A model generated the notes under the pieces. The model searched no databases. It was not told where the DNA came from and saw nothing but the letters and a program-made list of their open reading frames with translations. This document shows, piece by piece, positions 15,459 through 22,911 of a stretch of DNA of 27,681 nucleotides. Location of the stretch: assembly GCA_023391155.1 (NCBI GenBank), contig JAEWBM010000168.1, positions 1 to 27,681 on the forward strand, read 5' to 3'. The first letter of the stretch is position 1. Each line of letters begins with the position of its first letter. The position numbers were made by a program, and so were the translations under genes. Origin of the DNA: Acidobacteriota bacterium. Its GTDB lineage: Bacteria > Acidobacteriota > Blastocatellia > Pyrinomonadales > Pyrinomonadaceae.

Positions 15459-16061
15459 TCACTTCTTCACCGGCTTTGCCGTGATCTCTTCCGCTGAAAT
15501 GGGTTTCATCATCCGTCGCAGTTCCTCGAGCGAGGTGTCCGGGTCGAGCCACTTTTCGTAGTCATATTTGTGCAGGATCACCGGCATTCGGCCCTTGGCG
15601 TGTATCGGCCGGACCACGTCATTTGCATCCGTTGTCAGTATCACGCCGCAGTTACGTTTCTCGCCTTTGATCTCGCATTCGCGTGAGATGCCGGCAAATG
15701 CAAAAAGCGGCTCATCAAACACGAACTCGTACTTTTCTTTGCTCTTATCCGGCAGGTCTTTCCATTCGTAAAATCCCGTCGCCGGTATCAGCACGCGTCC
15801 GTTCCTAAACGCATCCTTGAACATCTGCACGAAGGTGAGCGTCTCGCTCTTCGCGTTGATCACCTTGCGCCTAATGCCGCGGTTGTCGCAGTCCTCGATC
15901 GTCCAAAAGATGTTCTCCGCACGCCGGTCGCGGTCAACGGCCAGGATATCCGTGCCCGGGAAGATCTCGTCGCTCGGCTCAAATTCGAACTTCCCGTCGA
16001 TCAGGTCAAAGTGTTTCTGCACGTCCTTGTGGACAGCGCTTAGCTTATATCGTCCGCACAT
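15459..16061 (-). CDS. SRAP family protein (SOS response-associated peptidase, HMCES/YedK type)
   Basis: A 200-residue SRAP protein. The catalytic Cys2 follows the initiator Met (MCGRYKLS), Asn69 lies in VINAKSET, Glu99 in GFYEW, and His154 in PIHAKGRMPVIL, matching the YedK active-site set at similar spacing. SRAP proteins form a covalent adduct with abasic sites in single-stranded DNA and so protect them. The ATG is three bases past the dnaE2 stop, and the gene ends the imuA-imuB-dnaE2-SRAP transcription unit. Co-expression with the translesion polymerase would fit shielding of abasic lesions during synthesis. Its stop touches the stop of the converging permease gene with no gap. The assignment is very strong. 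Confidence 0.95.
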   Translation of the reverse strand: MCGRYKLSAVHKDVQKHFDLIDGKFEFEPSDEIFPGTDILAVDRDRRAENIFWTIEDCDNRGIRRKVINAKSETLTFVQMFKDAFRNGRVLIPATGFYEWKDLPDKSKEKYEFVFDEPLFAFAGISRECEIKGEKRNCGVILTTDANDVVRPIHAKGRMPVILHKYDYEKWLDPDTSLEELRRMMKPISAEEITAKPVKK

Positions 16062-16064
16062 ACT

Positions 16065-19000
16065 CTAGTGAAAATCGTGTGATGCTATTTCTGTCATAAA
16101 AGCATTTATCGGTTCGAAATACAATGCCTTGATCATATTGCCTTCCTCCGAAATGCCCTTGATCAGCAGAAACGAACTATGCACGATGATGCGCCGAAAA
16201 CGCTGAAATGTGTCCGGCATCACGATGAAGTTCGAGTGCCCCGTTTCATCCTCCATCGTGATAAACACCACGCTGTTCCCCGTGCTCGGCCGCTGCCGCA
16301 CGATCACCGAACCCGCCACGCTCACCACCTCGCGCTTCGGCAGCCCGTGCGTCTCTATCGCCGAGAGCACGCCGCGTTTGTTCAGCTCCTCACGCAGGAA
16401 CGCCATCGGATGCTTGCCCACCGTTATCGCCATCGACCGCAGGTCCGCCTCCATCGCCTCCCACTCCGTCATCCGCTTAATGAAAGAGCTTGCATCGGGG
16501 ATCTCTGCGCTTTTAGGATCCTCAGCCAATTGTCCATTATCAATTGTCCACTGTCCGTTTCCCTCCAATTCTCCATTATCCGTTATCACTTCTCCATTTT
16601 TCCCCAATTGTCCATTATCCGTTGTCAATTGTCCGTTAAAGACCTCTGGTCTGATAGCAAGCTCCGAATGCCACAGTGCCTCACGCCGATGCACCTGTTT
16701 TTCAAAATTCAACGCCCCTGCAAGCGACATCGCCCGGATCTCTTTCTTGTTGATCAGCGGCACCCGCCGCACCAGGTCATCGACCGAGGCATAGTCGCCG
16801 TCCCGCTCGCGTTCCGCCGCTATCGCCTCAGCCGTCTCTTCACGCAGGCCCTTTATATACTTCAGCCCGACCCGCACCTCGCCGTCCTCTAATGTGAACA
16901 GATGATCCGACCGATTCACATCCACATGCCTGAAATGCAGCCCATGCCGCTGGGCATCCTTTATCAGCGTCGCCGGCACATAAAATCCCAACGGATAGTT
17001 ATTCAGCATCGCCGTCGTATATTCCGCAAGGTAATAAACCTTCAGATAGGCCGAGGCATATGCCAGCAGCGCAAAGCTCGCCGCGTGCGATTCCGGAAAG
17101 CCGTAATTCGCAAACGCCGTGATGTTATGCACGATGCGATCCTGCAGCTCGGGCTCGATGCCGTTCCGCGTCATGCCGTCGCGAAGCCCTTTTTCGATCT
17201 TTGCCAGCCGCTTGTCGGCACGCTTAAAGCCCATCGCCCGCCGAAGCTCCTCAGCCTGCCCGCCCGTAAAGCCGGCCATGATCATCGACATCCGCAATAA
17301 TTGCTCCTGAAAGAGCGGAACGCCCAGCGTGCGTTTCAGCGTCGACTCCAGCCACGGGTGTATATAGTCGACCTCTTCCTCACCCTGCCGCCTGCGGATA
17401 TACGCGCTCAGCATCTTCCCCACGATCGGCCCCGGCCGGATGATCGCCACCTGCACCACCACGTCATAAAAGCACTGCGGCTTTGACCGCGGCAAAAAGT
17501 TTATCTGGGCGCGGCTTTCCACCTGGAACATCCCGATCGTGTCGCCCTCCTGCAGCGTTTTGTAAACCTTCTGGTCGTCGATCGGTATCTTGCCCAGGTC
17601 CACCTCTTCGCCACGCTCCTCTTTGACCAGCGTCAGCGTATCGCGCAGAACGGCCATCATCCCCAGCCCCAGCAGGTCGACCTTCACGATCCCCAGCCGC
17701 TCGCAATCGTCCTTGTCCCATTGAATGATCGTACGGTCCACCATCGATGCCGGCTCGATCGGCACCACCCCGTCCAGCCGCCCCAGCGAGATCACCATAC
17801 CCCCCGAGTGCTGCCCCAGATGGCGGGGAAAATCGAGGATGCGCGTGTAAAGCTCGACGAACTTCCGGGCCCTCAGATCGTTCTGCATATCGAACCCGTG
17901 CTCCTCGAATCGCTCAAGCATCTCGCCGAAATCCGATACGCCGTAATGCGATATCGATTTCGTCAGCGGGCCGATCATCTCCTCCGGAAATCCGAACGCC
18001 TTGCCCACTTCCCTCACCGCCGAGCGGCCCCGGTATGTGATGACATTCGCCGTCATCGCCGCCCCTCGCCGCCCATATTTTTTATAAACATGCTGGATCA
18101 CCAGCTCGCGGTCGTCGCCCGAGGGCAGGTCGATGTCTATGTCCGGATACTCGCCCCGCTCCTCTGACAGGAACCGCTCAAAGAGCAGCTCGCCCGCGAT
18201 CGGGTCCACCGCCGTTATCCCCAGCGAATAGCACACCACGGAATTTGCCGCCGACCCGCGCCCCTGCGAAAGTATCCGCCGCGAACGGCAAAAATCCGAG
18301 ATGTCCCACACCAGCAGAAAGTAGCCCGCGAGCTTGAGCTTGGCGATCAGGTTCAGTTCATGATCGAGCTTTGCACGGACCGCCGGCGTCAGAGATCCAT
18401 AACGCTCCAGAGCCCCTTTCTCTGAAAGCTTTCTCAAGAGCGAATCCATCGTCTCGCCCGGCGGCACGGGAAAATCCGGAAAGGTATAGCCGACATCGTC
18501 CATCGAGAACGATATGCGGTCGGCTATCTCCTTTGTCCGAGCTACCGCCTCAGGAATGTCCTCGAAGAGCCGCTGCATCTGCAGCTCCGATTTCAGGTGC
18601 CGCTCGGCGTTCTGCGACAGCAGCCGCCCGGCCTCATAGATCGTCGTGTGGTTCTTTATACAGGTGAAAACGTCAAACAGTTCGCGGTCCGTCTTCTCGG
18701 CATAATAGGCCCCGTTGCTGGCAAAAAGCGGCAGGTGCAGCTTGTGCGCAAGCCCCGCAAGCTGCTGATTCACATCCTCTTCGCTCCGCAGATAATGCCG
18801 CTGCAGCTCAACATAGAGCCGCTTTTCGAAGACATAGTTGAGCCACGCAAGGTCGCGCTGCCCCTCGCCCCGGCGAATGCTCCGGTGCATAAAACCGTCC
18901 TGCCCGCCGGTCAGGCAGATGAGCCCCGACGAATACCGCTCGATGTCCCGGCGTGTCGCGAAATGCTCCCCCTTTTCATGCCTCAGCTTCACCGTCGTGA

Positions 19001-19271
19001 TCAGCTTTGCAAGATTCTGATACCCGGCCGGATCGATCGCCAGCAGCGGCAAAAAACTGCCGTCATGCATCGTGATCTCCGCCCCGATCATCGGCTTTAT
19101 CCCCGCCTCGCGGGCCTCGTGATGAAACCGCACCGCACCCGACACCGTATCGCGGTCGAGCAGGGCAACGCCCGGCATCTCAAGTTCCACCGCACGCGCA
19201 ACCAGCGCCTCCGGCATCGAACCCGATGCCAAAAAGCTGAACGCCGACCGCGTATGCATCTCAAAAAACAC
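16065..19271 (-). CDS. dnaE2: Error-prone DNA polymerase DnaE2 (ImuC)
   Basis: A 1068-residue C-family polymerase alpha subunit of DnaE2 type. The PHP domain starts HTRSAFSFLASGSMPEALV (residues 6-24). The palm has LSQGRGSAANSVV (334-346), catalytic PDIDIDLPSGDD (376-387) and VKVDLLGLG (529-537). Fingers include FQVESRAQINFLPRSKP. The C-terminal OB-like domain contains VSVAGSVIVRQRPSTG. In the linker before the OB domain, residues 879-915 are an in-frame low-complexity repeat block (NGQL/DNGEL units). It performs translesion synthesis with ImuA and ImuB in SOS-induced mutagenesis. The start is GTG 19271, with AAGGA just upstream within a repeat-derived spacer. Catalytic residues are intact, so it is probably functional. 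Length is normal to slightly long. Confidence 0.95.
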   Translation of the reverse strand: MFFEMHTRSAFSFLASGSMPEALVARAVELEMPGVALLDRDTVSGAVRFHHEAREAGIKPMIGAEITMHDGSFLPLLAIDPAGYQNLAKLITTVKLRHEKGEHFATRRDIERYSSGLICLTGGQDGFMHRSIRRGEGQRDLAWLNYVFEKRLYVELQRHYLRSEEDVNQQLAGLAHKLHLPLFASNGAYYAEKTDRELFDVFTCIKNHTTIYEAGRLLSQNAERHLKSELQMQRLFEDIPEAVARTKEIADRISFSMDDVGYTFPDFPVPPGETMDSLLRKLSEKGALERYGSLTPAVRAKLDHELNLIAKLKLAGYFLLVWDISDFCRSRRILSQGRGSAANSVVCYSLGITAVDPIAGELLFERFLSEERGEYPDIDIDLPSGDDRELVIQHVYKKYGRRGAAMTANVITYRGRSAVREVGKAFGFPEEMIGPLTKSISHYGVSDFGEMLERFEEHGFDMQNDLRARKFVELYTRILDFPRHLGQHSGGMVISLGRLDGVVPIEPASMVDRTIIQWDKDDCERLGIVKVDLLGLGMMAVLRDTLTLVKEERGEEVDLGKIPIDDQKVYKTLQEGDTIGMFQVESRAQINFLPRSKPQCFYDVVVQVAIIRPGPIVGKMLSAYIRRRQGEEEVDYIHPWLESTLKRTLGVPLFQEQLLRMSMIMAGFTGGQAEELRRAMGFKRADKRLAKIEKGLRDGMTRNGIEPELQDRIVHNITAFANYGFPESHAASFALLAYASAYLKVYYLAEYTTAMLNNYPLGFYVPATLIKDAQRHGLHFRHVDVNRSDHLFTLEDGEVRVGLKYIKGLREETAEAIAAERERDGDYASVDDLVRRVPLINKKEIRAMSLAGALNFEKQVHRREALWHSELAIRPEVFNGQLTTDNGQLGKNGEVITDNGELEGNGQWTIDNGQLAEDPKSAEIPDASSFIKRMTEWEAMEADLRSMAITVGKHPMAFLREELNKRGVLSAIETHGLPKREVVSVAGSVIVRQRPSTGNSVVFITMEDETGHSNFIVMPDTFQRFRRIIVHSSFLLIKGISEEGNMIKALYFEPINAFMTEIASHDFH
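16527..16637 (-). repeat. GGACAATTG/GATAATGGA degenerate repeat inside dnaE2
   Basis: About 111 bases of irregular copies of GGACAATTG, GATAATGGA and variants, read on the minus strand. They encode residues 879-915 of DnaE2 (units such as TTDNGQL, ITDNGEL, TIDNGQL). The frame is preserved throughout. In style it matches the intergenic degenerate tracts elsewhere in the window, which suggests a mobile or expanding filler that landed in a tolerant linker. There are no target-site duplications or terminal inverted repeats to suggest a classical insertion. Confidence 0.85.
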
Positions 19272-19275
19272 GCTT

Positions 19276-19320
19276 CCCTTCCTTACTTTCTCCTTTATCC
19301 TTCATCCTTTATCCTTTTCT
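19276..19320 (-). repeat. GGATAAAGGA repeat tract filling the imuB-dnaE2 spacer
   Basis: The 49-base gap between the imuB stop and dnaE2 GTG is almost wholly a purine-rich degenerate repeat on the coding strand (GAAAAGGATAAAGGATGAAG, then GATAAAGGAGAAAGTAAGGAAG). It provides several AAGGA/GGAG sequences near the GTG, so it doubles as the ribosome-binding region. The same family occurs inside the imuB coding region at 20594-20636. Confidence 0.8.
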
Positions 19321-20664
19321 TCAATCGTATTCGCCGGTCACAAACCACCCCTCATCCGTCCTCGCCAACCGATAGATCCGCCGCCCGTCGAGCTCCACAT
19401 CCCACTCCATCTGCTGCCAAAAACTCCGTGACCACCACTGCGATGAACCCAGCCACGCCCCGCCATATTCCGTTACGTTTCCTGCGAAATACCGCGTACT
19501 CATATATGTCAGCCGGCCCCGCTCCGTTCTGATATCCGCGGCCAGGGGAGGATGAAAAAAGTTCAGCGCGAGCACCGGCCTCGCCTCGCCCTCCTCAAAC
19601 TGCTCCTTTCCCAACGGAAGCCGCCCCGCGTCAAGCTCAAAGGCCTCCGGCACCCGCTGATCCACCAGGACCGGCACGCCCACATTCTCCGGCCCCACCA
19701 CCTTCTTGATCTTGTCCACCGTCAGCAAAAGGCTTTCCGGCTCCGGCCGGGTCGCCGCAAACAGCCCCCGCTCGATCGCCCGCGGTTTTGCAAAGCGGCA
19801 CATCAGTTCCATCGAAACGATCGCCGCCTCGGGCGGTGCATTCCCCACCCTCAGGTTGATCAGCTTTAGCCAAAACGCCTTGTCCAGCGTCGGAAACGAA
19901 AGCTTGATGCTGTATTCCGCCTCTGTTCGGTCCTCGAGCCTGAGCCTGATGTCGATCTGTTCAGAGCTGAAGCCGAGCGTCCCCGCCCCTTCCAACACCT
20001 TGCCCAGCCCATGCCCCAGGATGAAAATAAGCTGCTCAAAATCATCCACCGGAAAGTCGAGGTCATAGCTCCACCCCACCCGGTTCTCTTTCAGATTAGG
20101 CGTCAGAATGTGCACGCCGTTCCGGTTTATCAGGTCCAGCGTCTTGCGAAACTCCCGCCCATATCTGGCGATCAGCTCATTTTCGGGTATCGCCCTCAGA
20201 TCAGCCGTCGTCGCCATCCCGAGGGCATGAAAAACTCCCAGCGTATCTTCATCAAGCCCCACCGCACTTAGCGGCAGCGGATCATGCCCCTCGTCATCGA
20301 CTATCGTCACTCCCGGCCGGTTACGGGCATAAAGCTCTGCGGTACTTGCATTTGCGGCGACCGCCAGGCTTGCCTCCAGTCCCCGCGTCTCCATCTCACG
20401 CATGATGCTTTTCGCGATCTGCCCCGGCGGCCCGATGCGGTTCTCGAGCCCGCTGATGTCAAAGAGCACGCCCCCCTCGATCGCCTCTATCCGATAGGCG
20501 AACTGCTCCGCCACCTCGATACATACCGCCCCCGCATCGTATTTCTTTGCGGCATCAGAGGCATCGAATGGATCCGGAGTGTCGGGCGGATCGTTCTTTC
20601 CTTTATCCTTTCTCCCTTCTCCTTTCTCCTTTCCCACCACCAGCGCTGCATACAACTTACTCAT
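19321..20664 (-). CDS. imuB: ImuB-like Y-family polymerase homologue, N-terminal region altered
   Basis: A 447-residue ImuB-type protein, an inactive Y-family relative that links DnaE2 to the beta clamp. After MSKLYAALV the expected palm start is largely absent. Residues 10-24 are a Lys/Glu/Gly-rich block (VGKEKGEGRKDKGKN) encoded by a repeat tract, then an acidic linker. Recognisable ImuB sequence resumes at about residue 50 (CIEVAEQFAYRIEAIEGGVL, FDISGLENRIGPPGQIAKSI) and continues to the usual end (WWSRSFWQQMEWDVELDGRR, EGWFVTGEYD). Family members are often around 500 residues, so 50-60 residues seem missing. ATG 20664 overlaps the imuA stop by eight bases. The assignment rests on the body of the protein and gene order. 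Whether the altered N-terminus still works is unknown. Confidence 0.85.
   Translation of the reverse strand: MSKLYAALVVGKEKGEGRKDKGKNDPPDTPDPFDASDAAKKYDAGAVCIEVAEQFAYRIEAIEGGVLFDISGLENRIGPPGQIAKSIMREMETRGLEASLAVAANASTAELYARNRPGVTIVDDEGHDPLPLSAVGLDEDTLGVFHALGMATTADLRAIPENELIARYGREFRKTLDLINRNGVHILTPNLKENRVGWSYDLDFPVDDFEQLIFILGHGLGKVLEGAGTLGFSSEQIDIRLRLEDRTEAEYSIKLSFPTLDKAFWLKLINLRVGNAPPEAAIVSMELMCRFAKPRAIERGLFAATRPEPESLLLTVDKIKKVVGPENVGVPVLVDQRVPEAFELDAGRLPLGKEQFEEGEARPVLALNFFHPPLAADIRTERGRLTYMSTRYFAGNVTEYGGAWLGSSQWWSRSFWQQMEWDVELDGRRIYRLARTDEGWFVTGEYD
20594..20636 (-). repeat. GGAGAAAGGATAAAGGA repeat tract inside imuB
   Basis: About 43 bases of purine-rich degenerate repeat (GGAAAGGAGAAAGGAGAAGG, then GAGAAAGGATAAAGGAAAG) on the coding strand, encoding residues 10-24 of the ImuB-like protein. 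It is the same family and orientation as the tract in the spacer just downstream of imuB. The frame is kept. Confidence 0.8.
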
Positions 20665-21304
20665 CGCCGTACACCGCCTCGATCCGCCGCAGTTCCGGCT
20701 TGATGATAAAGGGCTTTCGCGTGTTCAAATTCACCTGCAGCTCGCCGAGCAGCTTAAACCGCCCTGTCCCCCGCCACACCGCCCTGTATGTGTCAAAGAA
20801 ATAGGCCTGGTCCGCGGCCGAACTCACCACCCCGCGGTTCCCCGTCACTATCAACAGCGTCCGGCTGTCGCGGATCTTGGTCCGGTAGCGGTACCAATAC
20901 GTCTTCGGGATCAGGTTCACTTCCTTGTTCGGTATGCCCGCAAGATTGAGCCACACCATCCCGAACCCCTTTGCCTGCAACACATAATCGACAGAGGTCA
21001 TCGCCTTTTCGACGCTTCCGCTGCAACGGACCCACAACAGATTTTCAAGCACCACACCGCCCGCCGCCCCCGAGTGCGGATCAAAGCTGTCATTCAGGTC
21101 GATCGCCGCGCACACCTCGCCCTCGCGGGTCAGCCGAGACAAAATATTCAGCGTCAGGCTGGTCTTTCCCGCCGAATGCTCGCCCGTAAATTCCGTGATC
21201 CCGCCCCGCAGCAGCTTCAGATCGCCGGCCTCTACATATGAGCGCCCCTGCTTTTGCTCCTCGTGTAGATGTGATAATTTTTTTACTACACTCAGATGTG
21301 CCAT
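20657..21304 (-). CDS. imuA: ImuA, RecA-like NTPase of the mutasome
   Basis: A 215-residue RecA/SulA-related protein. A Walker A motif is visible as GEHSAGKTSL (residues 41-50), a strand-like VCAAIDLNDSFDP follows at about 68-80, and further RecA-like blocks include KGFGMVWLNLAGI and SRTLLIVTGNRGVV. ImuA works with ImuB and DnaE2 in SOS mutagenesis. ATG 21304 is preferred because GGGGAG lies about four bases upstream and the sequence before it is leader-like; a GTG at 21328 would add eight residues. It is the first gene of the minus-strand cassette and its end overlaps imuB by eight bases. A strong promoter with a dyad lies 36-78 bases upstream. Assignment relies on the Walker motif, RecA-like pattern and gene order. 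Confidence 0.87.
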   Translation of the reverse strand: MAHLSVVKKLSHLHEEQKQGRSYVEAGDLKLLRGGITEFTGEHSAGKTSLTLNILSRLTREGEVCAAIDLNDSFDPHSGAAGGVVLENLLWVRCSGSVEKAMTSVDYVLQAKGFGMVWLNLAGIPNKEVNLIPKTYWYRYRTKIRDSRTLLIVTGNRGVVSSAADQAYFFDTYRAVWRGTGRFKLLGELQVNLNTRKPFIIKPELRRIEAVYGDE

Positions 21305-21339
21305 AACGCTCCCCAACGGCACCCTCACCGCCTCTCATG

Positions 21340-21355
21340 ATTGCGTATCTGCAAT
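21340..21355 (-). promoter_or_regulatory. Candidate SOS operator dyad upstream of imuA
   Basis: The 16-base dyad ATTGC-N6-GCAAT has perfect 5-base arms. It overlaps the last bases of the -10 box and covers the predicted transcription start of the imu operon. Size and placement match a LexA-type operator, but the sequence is not the E. coli CTGT-N8-ACAG or the Gram-positive GAAC-N4-GTTC box. LexA binding is inference. Confidence 0.45.
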
Positions 21356-21382
21356 TATATCTCATCTGTGAAACAACATCAA
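21354..21382 (-). promoter_or_regulatory. Sigma70-like promoter of the imu operon
   Basis: On the minus strand TTGATG (21377-21382) and a perfect TATAAT (21354-21359) are separated by 17 bases, 50 bases upstream of the imuA ATG at 21304. It is one of the best promoter matches in the window and lies in the gap divergent to the DUF1990 gene. Confidence 0.65.
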
Positions 21383-21465
21383 AATAAAAGATCGCTCCGC
21401 CAAAAGAGCGCGGATCACGGCATGAGGCCTTTGAAACACGCCCTTTCTAGCCCAAAATCGCTTTA

Positions 21466-22032
21466 ATGTATTTTTTAACCCGACCGGGACCGGCCGAGAT
21501 CGACGCTTTTCTGCAAAGCTCTCGCGACATGGACTTTTCTTATCCCGAGCTAAGGGCAACAAACACTGCCCCGCCCGACGGTTACACCATCGATCACAAC
21601 CGAAACAAGCTCGGCACGGGGGCGGAAACATTCGCTGCGGCCGCGGATGCCATCCGGGCATGGAAGATGTTCGACATTGGCTGGGTGAGTCTGCATCCGC
21701 CGAATGCAGCGATCGAAGAGGGGCAGAACGTCGCCGTACGGGTTAGCCATTTGGGCTTTTACTCATTGAACGCAGCACGCGTCGTGTATACGATCAATGA
21801 CGCGGGCCGTTTTGGATTTGCATACGGCACGCTGACAGATCACGGCGAGTCGGGAGAGGAACGCTTTTTGGTGGAGATCGATCCCGAGACCGAAGATGTG
21901 TGGTACGACCTGTACGCCTTTTCGAGGCCCGGCAACTTTCTCAGCAACTTGGGATTCCCCTATGCCCGATCACTGCAAAAGCAATTTGCACTAGATTCTA
22001 TGGCGGCGATGCAACGTGCCGTAAACGGCTAA
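21466..22032 (+). CDS. DUF1990 family protein
   Basis: A 188-residue protein matching DUF1990. It shows FSYPELRATNTAPPDGYTID, HNRNKLGTGAETFAAAADAI, RAWKMFDIGWVSLHPPNAAI, VRVSHLGFYSLNAARVVYTI, then FGFAYGTLTDHGESGEERFL and a Trp-Tyr containing end (VWYDLYAFSRPGNFLSNLGF). Length is normal for this family of unknown function, which is found in bacteria and plants. ATG 21466 has no clear Shine-Dalgarno sequence. It is transcribed divergently from the imu operon and converges with the EamA transporter gene nine bases later. There is no contextual clue to its role. Confidence 0.85.
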   Translation: MYFLTRPGPAEIDAFLQSSRDMDFSYPELRATNTAPPDGYTIDHNRNKLGTGAETFAAAADAIRAWKMFDIGWVSLHPPNAAIEEGQNVAVRVSHLGFYSLNAARVVYTINDAGRFGFAYGTLTDHGESGEERFLVEIDPETEDVWYDLYAFSRPGNFLSNLGFPYARSLQKQFALDSMAAMQRAVNG

Positions 22033-22042
22033 CAGCAGCCGT
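22025..22042. terminator. Small hairpin between convergent DUF1990 and EamA genes
   Basis: ACGGCT (22025-22030) and AGCCGT (22037-22042) form a 6-base stem over a 6-base loop, followed on the plus strand by CATTTT. It overlaps the DUF1990 stop codon and the first base of the EamA stop codon. It is weak, but it is the only terminator-like structure in the nine-base gap. Confidence 0.35.
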
Positions 22043-22911
22043 CATTTTCGCAGAATAACAATTCCGATCCCGCCCAGAACCAGCGCTCCGGCGATGAGCA
22101 GACGCACATCGGCCGCTTCCGCCAGTAACACTACTCCGCCCGCTGCCGCGATCACCGGCACCGAAAGTTGCACGGCGGCCGCACGGGTCGCAGTCAGTCC
22201 CCGCAACGCCCGATACCACACCGTGTATCCCACACCAGACGCGACCGCGCCCGACAGCACTGCTAGCACAGCTCCTCGCGTGGTTACGCTGATCTGCGCC
22301 AGAAATGGGACCGCCGCGATCAATACCATCGGCACCGACCGCACAAAGTTCCCCGCCGTGTCGCCCAGCGGATCCCCGCTCCCCTTGCCCCGCAGCGTAT
22401 AGAACCCCCACGCGACGCCCGCTGCCGCCATAAGCAGCGCGGCCCACACCGGCGGTGCCGACAGTCCGGGTGACACGAGATATACCAGTCCCGCCCCCGC
22501 TATCGAAAGCCCGACCCACTCCATCGCACCGGGCCGTTCGCCCTTTATGATCGAAACGCCGATCATCGTCATCTGCACCGACCCGAACAAAACAAGCGCT
22601 CCGGTTCCCGTGGTCAGTCCCAAGTAGGCAAACGAGAAACAGATCGCGTATGCAAACAAAAAGAACGCGGAAAACCAATTCCCGCGTCCTTTGAAATCAT
22701 TTTTTCGCCCGACAAAAAATAATATCGCCGCAAGAGTCACGGCTCCTGAGATCAATCTCACCGCCGTGAACCCTGCGGCGTCAGCCTCGCCCGGCAACAG
22801 CGCCATTCGGCAAAGTATCGAATTGAACGCAAACGCCATCAGCGCGAATGCTGTATAGGCAAAGGTCTTAATCACGTATCCGGGCGATATCGGATCCCGT
22901 GTCCGAATCAT
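22042..22911 (-). CDS. EamA/DMT-family transporter
   Basis: About 289 residues with about ten hydrophobic helices in two repeats of five, the EamA (drug/metabolite transporter) architecture. Early helices include TAFALMAFAFNSILCRMALL. The first repeat has AVRLISGAVTLAAILFFVG and FSFAYLGLTTGTGALVLFGS. The second has VWAALLMAAAGVAWGFYTLR and GVGYTVWYRALRGLTATRAA, then AAAGGVVLLAEAADVRLLIA. It resides in the inner membrane and probably exports or imports a small metabolite; the substrate is unknown. The start is uncertain: ATG 22911 is given, GTG 22875 would overlap the upstream stop by eight bases, and ATG 22953 would overlap that gene by 86 bases. It is probably co-transcribed with the acidic small protein upstream. 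Confidence 0.88.
   Translation of the reverse strand: MIRTRDPISPGYVIKTFAYTAFALMAFAFNSILCRMALLPGEADAAGFTAVRLISGAVTLAAILFFVGRKNDFKGRGNWFSAFFLFAYAICFSFAYLGLTTGTGALVLFGSVQMTMIGVSIIKGERPGAMEWVGLSIAGAGLVYLVSPGLSAPPVWAALLMAAAGVAWGFYTLRGKGSGDPLGDTAGNFVRSVPMVLIAAVPFLAQISVTTRGAVLAVLSGAVASGVGYTVWYRALRGLTATRAAAVQLSVPVIAAAGGVVLLAEAADVRLLIAGALVLGGIGIVILRK

Noticed and set aside
16065..19271. dnaE2 as a pseudogene because of the internal repeat block
   Set aside because: The frame is intact, the repeat lies in a linker, and catalytic PDIDID and KVDLLGL motifs are present.
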